11,216 nucleotides of DNA, from the NCBI GenBank assembly GCA_038125665.1, contig JAYPEI010000031.1:1-11216 (forward strand), in the 5' to 3' direction. Under the pieces are notes generated by a model. It saw only the letters and a program-made list of their open reading frames with translations, made no database searches and was not told the origin of the DNA. Both the position numbers and the translations under genes were made by a program. The DNA comes from CAILUG01 sp038125665 (GTDB lineage: Bacteria; Pseudomonadota; Gammaproteobacteria; Pseudomonadales; Pseudohongiellaceae). This document shows positions 7,266-11,216 of the stretch, piece after piece (the first letter of the stretch is position 1; every line of letters begins with the position of its first letter).

Positions 7266-7294
7266 TTGACTGCTTACTTACATGAAAGTAAACT
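7266..7294 (+). promoter_or_regulatory. Promoter with probable TetR operator site 2
   Basis: TTGACT (7266-7271) is followed after 17 bp by TAAACT (7289-7294). The spacer contains TTACTTACATGAAAGTAA (7274-7291), the same TTACTT-N6-AAGTAA dyad as in 2341-2360. The similarity extends upstream: TATTTTAA, a short gap, then ACTTGAC precede both sites. So the whole promoter/operator module, not just the dyad, is repeated. The start codon of ADH2 is over 300 bp downstream, with a decayed gene in between. Confidence 0.6.
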
Positions 7295-7400
7295 TTTACG
7301 AGTATTTAAATATAGCAGATAAGTAATATCTAAATTGGATTAAATCAATTAACTGACGGTCGGGAATTAAACTGAATGTACAGCTAAATAAAGGTGTTAC

Positions 7401-7485
7401 ATGAAAAACGAAAATAACATACATAATTGCATTCGGTTTAAGTTGGCAAGTTTTAGCTCAACAAACTTGCTATTTCTATTATTGA
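7401..7485 (+). pseudogene. Remnant of an exported-protein gene (signal peptide only)
   Basis: AAGG six bases before an ATG at 7401 opens a 29-codon frame to 7490 with no recognisable sense. One frame over, from codon 3 on, it reads as a textbook Sec signal peptide: KTKIT, hydrophobic IIAFGLSW, then QVLA|QQTC, ending at TGA 7483-7485. Removing one A from the run after the ATG (ATGAAAAACG to ATGAAAACG) would restore MKTK...VLAQQ. The simplest reading is that the first gene of the ADH2 transcript encoded a secreted or outer-membrane protein, lost by frameshift and deletion. Alternatively the 29-codon frame is a small real peptide or chance. Confidence 0.45.
7446..7470 (+). repeat. Perfect 8-bp inverted repeat (GCAAGTTT / AAACTTGC)
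   Basis: The two arms enclose a 9-base loop within the decayed signal-peptide gene, in the region transcribed ahead of ADH2. It could fold in RNA, but no T-run follows and no regulator is implied; it may be a chance product of the old coding sequence. Confidence 0.5.
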
Positions 7486-7616
7486 GTTAGAAGCTTTAGG
7501 TTGTAAGGTTTTATTTTGAAAAAATTAAAGAATCTTTTTCGTATTTATTTAAATAATTTCAGCAGGTCAAATAGCTAACATCTTGTTACCAACTTGACGT
7601 AAATTGAGGAGGCTCT

Positions 7617-9071
7617 ATGCAAGAAAATACAAATGATGAAAAAGTATGTGACGAAAAGTTAATGAATAAAAATGAATCTGGGGTTCAACGCCGTACGGTA
7701 TTAAAGCAGGGGGTCGCTGCAGCAGCGTTTGGGCTTATCGGTAATCGAACGGCATTAGCACAACAGCAGGCACCAGCGATAGCGACTGGCACTCAGGCCG
7801 GCCGACGGTTTCGAGCTTGGGTTCAGAACGGTTTGTTACCAGGCGGAATAGACGGAGTCGAGGAGTTGACACTTCTAAATGATTTACAGCCGCGGCAAGT
7901 CCTCATTCGCACTGAGGCTTCGGCACCTTGCTACACGCTAGTGCAACGGGGCATTGGTGGTACGCCGATGATCGAGGCCCCTGGTTTCATCGAACAGGAC
8001 CAAGTGCCGCAGATATCGAATCATACTGCTATAGGGTTGGTTGAGGCTGTGGGTGCTGATGTGCGCCGTGTACAACCTGGTGACCGCGTGATTATTGGAG
8101 TCGTAGCGCAATGCGGTCAATGTTATATGTGCCTGCGAGGGAGGGCTGACCATTGCCAGTTCTCGATGGGTATTGTCGATCCAGTCCGTTACTTTCCACC
8201 TTTTGCCACGCGCGATGATGGGACTGAAATCCGTGCTTCGATTGGGATAGGCGGGCTAAGTGAATTGACGGTCGCCTATGAAGAGTATTTATGTCCGGTA
8301 TTCACGGAACTTCCGGCAGAACAGCTTTCACTACTGGGCGATACTGCTGCCGCAGGTTTTGGGACGGTTATGGGTGTGATGCCAATTGAGCCAGGATCTG
8401 ATGTTGTGGTGCTGGGCGCCGGCCCGGTAGGGATGTCAGCCGTGCAAGCTGCGCGCATAGTGGGTGCTGCACAGATCATTGTGAGCGAACCCATCGCGCA
8501 TCGCCGCGAGATGGCATTGCAACTCGGCGCCACGACGGTTCTCGATCCGAATGCCGAGGGTGATGGCCTTGTTGAGCGTATTCGTGAATTATGTAAGGGG
8601 CCAACCGACCGATGGTTCGCTGGAGGACGCGGGTGGGCTAACACCAGAACCACCGGCTTCACGAACCTTGATAATCGAGGCCCTGACTTCACAATCGAGG
8701 CGGTTGGTCGCACGGGTGATCGACCGTTGGTGGAATTGCCGCCTGATCCTTCAGGTATCCTCCCGATGCAACAGGCGTGGGAGTTCACGCGTCGAGGTGG
8801 TGAGATATGCTACCTCGGGTTTGGTCAGCCGGGAGAGGTGTCGTATCCTGCCACAGGATTTGCTAATTTTGGTCGTACCGTACATGCAGGCCAGCAAGGA
8901 GGCCTTAACATGATGCGAGACCTGCCAAGACTTGTGAAATTAGTTGAAAGCGGTGAATTTGATTTGGAAACTATTGTCACTTCAACTTGGAGTTTGGATC
9001 AGACCGACCAAGCGCTTCAAGTGGTCTCAGATCGCACAGAAATGGCGCCGGTCGTTGTGTTTGATAATTAG
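7617..9071 (+). CDS. Tat-exported zinc-type MDR dehydrogenase (ADH2)
   Basis: A 484-residue paralogue of the product of 872-2275. The Tat signal has R25-R26 (QRRTVLKQG), a hydrophobic AAAAFGLIG stretch and a likely cut after A48 (TALA|Q). C105 and H136 fit the first two catalytic zinc positions; the usual GHE reads NHT. Where ADH1 has a cysteine as third ligand, this protein has D242 (LLGDTAAAGFG). The structural zinc cysteines are complete: C166, C169, C172, C180. The Rossmann motif GAGPVG (267-272) is followed by E291, suggesting NAD(H). Both paralogues share RRFRAWV/RKFRAWV at the mature N-terminus, CLRGRAD and a PDPxGILPxQQAWE block. GAGGAGG four bases before the ATG supports the start. 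The gene is visibly richer in G and C than its surroundings. Its substrate is unknown. Confidence 0.9.
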   Translation: MQENTNDEKVCDEKLMNKNESGVQRRTVLKQGVAAAAFGLIGNRTALAQQQAPAIATGTQAGRRFRAWVQNGLLPGGIDGVEELTLLNDLQPRQVLIRTEASAPCYTLVQRGIGGTPMIEAPGFIEQDQVPQISNHTAIGLVEAVGADVRRVQPGDRVIIGVVAQCGQCYMCLRGRADHCQFSMGIVDPVRYFPPFATRDDGTEIRASIGIGGLSELTVAYEEYLCPVFTELPAEQLSLLGDTAAAGFGTVMGVMPIEPGSDVVVLGAGPVGMSAVQAARIVGAAQIIVSEPIAHRREMALQLGATTVLDPNAEGDGLVERIRELCKGPTDRWFAGGRGWANTRTTGFTNLDNRGPDFTIEAVGRTGDRPLVELPPDPSGILPMQQAWEFTRRGGEICYLGFGQPGEVSYPATGFANFGRTVHAGQQGGLNMMRDLPRLVKLVESGEFDLETIVTSTWSLDQTDQALQVVSDRTEMAPVVVFDN

Positions 9072-9075
9072 AAGG

Positions 9076-9103
9076 AAATCTTACTGCCGGATTAGATTTT
9101 CTT
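9076..9103 (+). terminator. Weak candidate terminator after ADH2
   Basis: AAATCT (9076-9081) and AGATTT (9094-9099) form a short stem around a 12-base loop, followed by TTCTTG. A second AT-only hairpin, TTTTTTC-TAAC-GAAAAAA, lies at 9117-9134. Either could end the ADH2 transcript; neither is strong. Confidence 0.3.
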
Positions 9104-9224
9104 GTGAAAGTTAATATTTTTTCTAACGAAAAAAATGCTACATATTCATCAAGTAGATAGTATTTTTTTGAGTATTGACAAGATAACGTTTTAAATTGAA
9201 AAGTACTACTATGAGGATATTACA

Positions 9225-9491
9225 ATGAGTGAACCGTTAAGAGCTTCAGACACGCCTTATGCTACAGATGTAGAAGCAGGCCAAACCTATTATTGGTGTT
9301 CCTGTGGGAAAAGCACCAAACAGCCTTTATGTGATGGATCACATCAGGGAACTGAATTCACACCGGTAGCCTATAAAGCAGAAGCAACAAAACAAGTTTT
9401 TTCTGTGCCTGCAAAGCTAGTAAAAGCAGCCCCATGTGTGATGGAAGCCATCAATAATTTAAAATGTAGAACTAGTCCTTTGGGGTTTTGA
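9225..9491 (+). CDS. CDGSH iron-sulfur protein, second motif out of frame
   Basis: The first half has a clear CDGSH-type [2Fe-2S] motif: C25-S-C27, then C36-D-G-S-H40 (3 Cys, 1 His), in WCSCGKSTKQPLCDGSH. The frame as it stands continues to 88 residues with unrelated sequence after KQVF. If the reading slips back one base in the T6 run at 9397-9402, the sequence becomes FFCACKASKSSPMCDGSHQ and stops at 9457, giving a second complete CDGSH motif and a dual-motif protein of normal size (about 78 residues). The simplest reading is a one-T deletion or sequencing error in the run. The cytoplasmic product would be an electron-transfer or cluster protein of unclear role. It has no export signal and no dyad operator, so it may not belong to the ADH regulon. 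Confidence 0.82.
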   Translation: MSEPLRASDTPYATDVEAGQTYYWCSCGKSTKQPLCDGSHQGTEFTPVAYKAEATKQVFSVPAKLVKAAPCVMEAINNLKCRTSPLGF

Positions 9492-9516
9492 GTTTGCAGT
9501 AGCAAGAGCTCGAAAT

Positions 9517-9612
9517 GGTACTGACAAGTTAACTTCATAATTATAAATTCGATTGTATATTTATAATTAGTCATTACCCTTTTACCAAGACGCAAAGGTA
9601 AGTTATCTAAAG
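9517..9612 (-). mobile_element. Left-end remnant of a third IS6 copy (copy C)
   Basis: 9517-9534 is identical over 18 bp to the copy A left repeat. About 30 bp further in, similarity to 61-110 returns: TAATTAGTC, CTTTT, CCAAGACGCAAA, then TCTAAA. These encode the end of the transposase on the minus strand (FASW preserved), then a stop and frame changes. Similarity ends near 9612, where sequence of the outer-membrane gene begins. The orientation equals that of copies A and B. The remaining roughly 700 bp of the element are missing. Confidence 0.85.
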
Positions 9613-9616
9613 TACC

Positions 9617-10897
9617 CGTTTCTCAGAGAAGCATTCATTTTTTCTTACGGATATGGATATTTTCCAGTTCGGTACGGGTGACTTTTTTTTTGGAGGAGGA
9701 GGGCCTTCTCCCTTAAATACCAGAACGATTGGTTTAAATGATGCGGGTGCTCCGGTAGATATTAGCGGAGGCGCCAAACTCAGCGGACGACTTGGTGGTT
9801 ATGATATAGGCACCCTGATTATTCGTCAGGAAGAGTCGGGCGGGGTAGATGCCACTGATATTTATGTGGCGCGGATTAAACATGGTTTGTTGTCTCAATC
9901 AGAGGCAGGTGCTTTTTTAACCTATGGTGATCCCACATTCAACGATACCAGTTCGACGCTGGGGGCAGATTTCACTTACCGCAATTCTCGTTTGCCTAAT
10001 AACAGAAATATTCGCACGACCTTCTGGGCATTACAAACTGATAATCCTGGTATAGATTCAAACGACGGAGCCTGGCATGTCGATGTGGATTTCCCCTCCA
10101 ATGACTCCTGGTATGCCAATGGCAAAGTTGAAGAAGTTCAGGCTCATTTCGATCCTCGTGTAGGCTTTTCCAACCGCAGCGGAGTACGACAATATCAAGG
10201 GGAAATAGGTAATAATTGGATTTTCAGAGACCGCGGCAGGCTGCAGAAAATTTCAAGCAGTTTTGATGCCACACAGTACAACTATCTAGATACAGGTGAT
10301 GTACAAAGTCGGGAGCTGGATCTGGAATTATTCAATCTAGAGAGCATTGCCGGTGATCAGCTAAGCATGAGCATCAAGCGTGAGAAGCAGGTTTTGCGAG
10401 CCGGTGAAAGAGCGCCTCTGAGTCGGCTAGGAGTGATAATCCCGCCTAGCGAATATAACTATACGCGCTATGAACCGAGTCTGGAGTTTAGCCAGTCACG
10501 TCCTTTATCCTTGGAGCTTCGTGGTGGTTATGGTGATTACTATACCGGTACCAGCTGGGATGTTTCCTCGACACTAGGCTGGCGACCCCAGTAAGTATTT
10601 GTCGTTTAACTTAGGCTACGAATATAGTCAATTTGATATGCCCGATATGAAAGCGGATACACGGGTGATTGAGTTTGAAAACGTGATTACTTTTAGCCCT
10701 GCACTTTCAATAGTTAATCTCATTCAATATGAAAATGTTTCAAACACCTTAGGCTTTAATGCTCGACTACGCTGGAACCTCCAATCTGGTCAGGACATCT
10801 GGTTCGTCCTTAGCCATGGCATGTTGATGAAGATGGTGACTTCTCTGATGTGCAAACCTCAGCGACATTCAAAGTACGCTATACCATGCGCTATTAA
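9617..10897 (+). pseudogene. DUF5916-like outer-membrane beta-barrel protein, truncated and frameshifted
   Basis: Three consecutive frames rebuild the C-terminal part of a DUF5916-type barrel (from memory, a domain usually preceded by a carbohydrate-binding-like N-terminus in proteins of several hundred residues). The first, from about 9617, reads FSEKHSFFLTDMDIFQFG before the ATG at 9653, then TRTIGLND, ISGGAKLSGRLGGYDIG, VARIKHGLLSQSEAGAFLTYGDP and TLGADFTYRNS, ending at TAA 10592. Reading resumes one base off after the C4 run at 10586-10589 (SKYLSFNLGYEYSQFD...FSPALSIVNLIQYENVS...FNARLRWNLQSGQDIWFVLSHG). A second slip near 10821 gives VDEDGDFSDVQTSATFK and a typical ...RYTMRY end at 10897. 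The N-terminal half was lost where it meets IS copy C. No start signal fits the ATG at 9653. It once formed an outer-membrane barrel of unknown ligand; it is now dead. Confidence 0.85.
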
Positions 10898-10929
10898 TTA
10901 CATATTGGGTAAGAGCAACTGCAATTTAG

Positions 10930-10945
10930 GGTATTGACAAGTTTA
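10930..10945 (+). repeat. Solitary IS6-type terminal repeat
   Basis: GGTATTGACAAGTTTA matches the first 14 to 16 bases of the IS copy A ends (closest to the right repeat, GGTATTGACAAGTTAACT). It lies 33 bp after the stop of the barrel pseudogene. No further IS similarity is apparent to its right, so it is a trimmed end or a chance match; the good match at the outermost bases favours the former. Confidence 0.5.
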
Positions 10946-11216
10946 GAGCGCAGCTCGAATAAGATTATCGATTTATATTTCTATACTTCCACTGTCTCTC
11001 CCGGAATCTGTCTAGATAATTGCTCCTACAAATTCCCTGATATTCCCTGTTAATTTTCTACGGGATGAATTTAAAATTTAGTAATTCATTGAATTATAAG
11101 ACTAATTGATCAACTGATAATGCAAGTAAGGTAGTAAAGTTAAGAAAATCCCTGCTTTTTACCCTGTTATTAGGGAAAAACAAAGAGGGTTTCGCAGAAG
11201 ACTCCGCACACCGCCA
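10946..11216. other. Non-coding tail with paired CCCTG motifs
   Basis: No gene is visible in the last 270 bp. CCCTG occurs in two close pairs, at 11035 and 11045 (10 bp apart) and at 11150 and 11162 (12 bp apart). Each pair is followed by an inverted GGGA (CCCTGTTAATTTTCTACGGGA and CCCTGTTATTAGGGA). The two units lie about 115 bp apart. They look like a small dispersed repeat, perhaps the edge of another mobile element continuing beyond the window. The identity is unknown. Confidence 0.45.

Larger units (their letters stand above)
6878..7616. other. 739-bp gene-poor stretch between tetR and ADH2
   Basis: No intact gene is visible. It holds a promoter/operator (7266-7294), a decayed signal-peptide gene (7401-7485) with an overlapping hairpin, and the ADH2 ribosome binding site GAGGAGG (7606-7612). 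One weakly open stretch, about 6922-7049, reads on the plus strand with a single internal stop and ends RQITKLIDQNDNGASPRVM; I recognise no family in it. The composition is strongly AT-rich. It may be the remains of one or more genes lost upstream of ADH2. Confidence 0.6.

Noticed and set aside
8276..8788. Long minus-strand open frame within ADH2
   Set aside because: It lies wholly inside the well-supported dehydrogenase gene and shows no family features; the same holds for the other antisense frames inside 1012-1742, 2617-3285, 4337-4722 and 5262-5501.
9171..9187. AGTATTGACAAGATAAC resembling an IS terminal repeat upstream of the CDGSH gene
   Set aside because: It matches 15 of 17 bases, but no other IS similarity flanks it and TTGACA alone could be a promoter element; left out as too weak, though a trimmed IS end is possible.
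9653..10594. Open frame from the ATG at 9653 as an intact gene
   Set aside because: Family-like sequence continues upstream of the ATG into the IS remnant and downstream in two other frames, so it is a fragment of a pseudogene.
10599..10937. Open frame 10599-10937 as a separate protein
   Set aside because: Its first two thirds continue the barrel domain, and its last third is out of frame with the true C-terminus ending at 10897.
1..11216. CRISPR arrays, tRNA or rRNA genes
   Set aside because: No regularly spaced repeats and no recognisable RNA gene structure were seen on either strand.

Overview
The window looks like an accessory region of an AT-rich Gram-negative bacterium. Sec and Tat signal peptides, an outer-membrane beta-barrel fragment and DUF6152-type exported proteins point to a proteobacterium, probably a gammaproteobacterium. 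That is inference from gene families; no taxonomic marker gene, rRNA or tRNA is present.

Layout. 8-800 is a complete IS6-family insertion sequence (copy A, transposase on the minus strand). It abuts a 70-bp stub of the right end of a second, diverged copy (copy B, 801-870), which ends 2 bp from the stop codon of a minus-strand Tat-exported zinc-type MDR dehydrogenase (872-2275, 'ADH1'). A 260-bp intergenic region with a TetR-like operator separates ADH1 from a plus-strand run of four exported-protein genes: an unnamed secreted protein (2536-3438), a DUF6152-like protein (3603-4007), a metallo-beta-lactamase-fold protein with a badly eroded metal site (4199-5164), and a second member of the first secreted family (5148-6038, overlapping its predecessor). 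A TetR regulator follows (6299-6877), then a 739-bp gene-poor stretch with a second copy of the operator and a decayed signal-peptide gene, then a second Tat-exported MDR dehydrogenase (7617-9071, 'ADH2'). A small CDGSH iron-sulfur gene (9225-9491) has its second cluster motif thrown out of frame. From 9517 on the DNA is wreckage: the left end of a third IS6 copy (copy C), a DUF5916-like outer-membrane barrel gene lacking its N-terminus and carrying two frameshifts (9617-10897), a lone IS terminal repeat (10930-10945), and about 270 bp of non-coding sequence with short CCCTG repeats.

How it may work. All intact structural genes between 872 and 9071 except tetR carry export signals, so the encoded activity is probably extracytoplasmic. 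The same dyad, TTACTT-N6-AAGTAA, sits just after a -35-like TTGAC hexamer in front of both the 2536 operon (and divergent ADH1) and the ADH2 transcript, so the TetR protein between them is the obvious candidate for a common repressor. The substrate cannot be read from the sequence. IS ends in the same orientation lie on both sides (B/A on the left, C on the right), so 871-9516 has the shape of an IS6-bounded mobile segment that has since been eroded.
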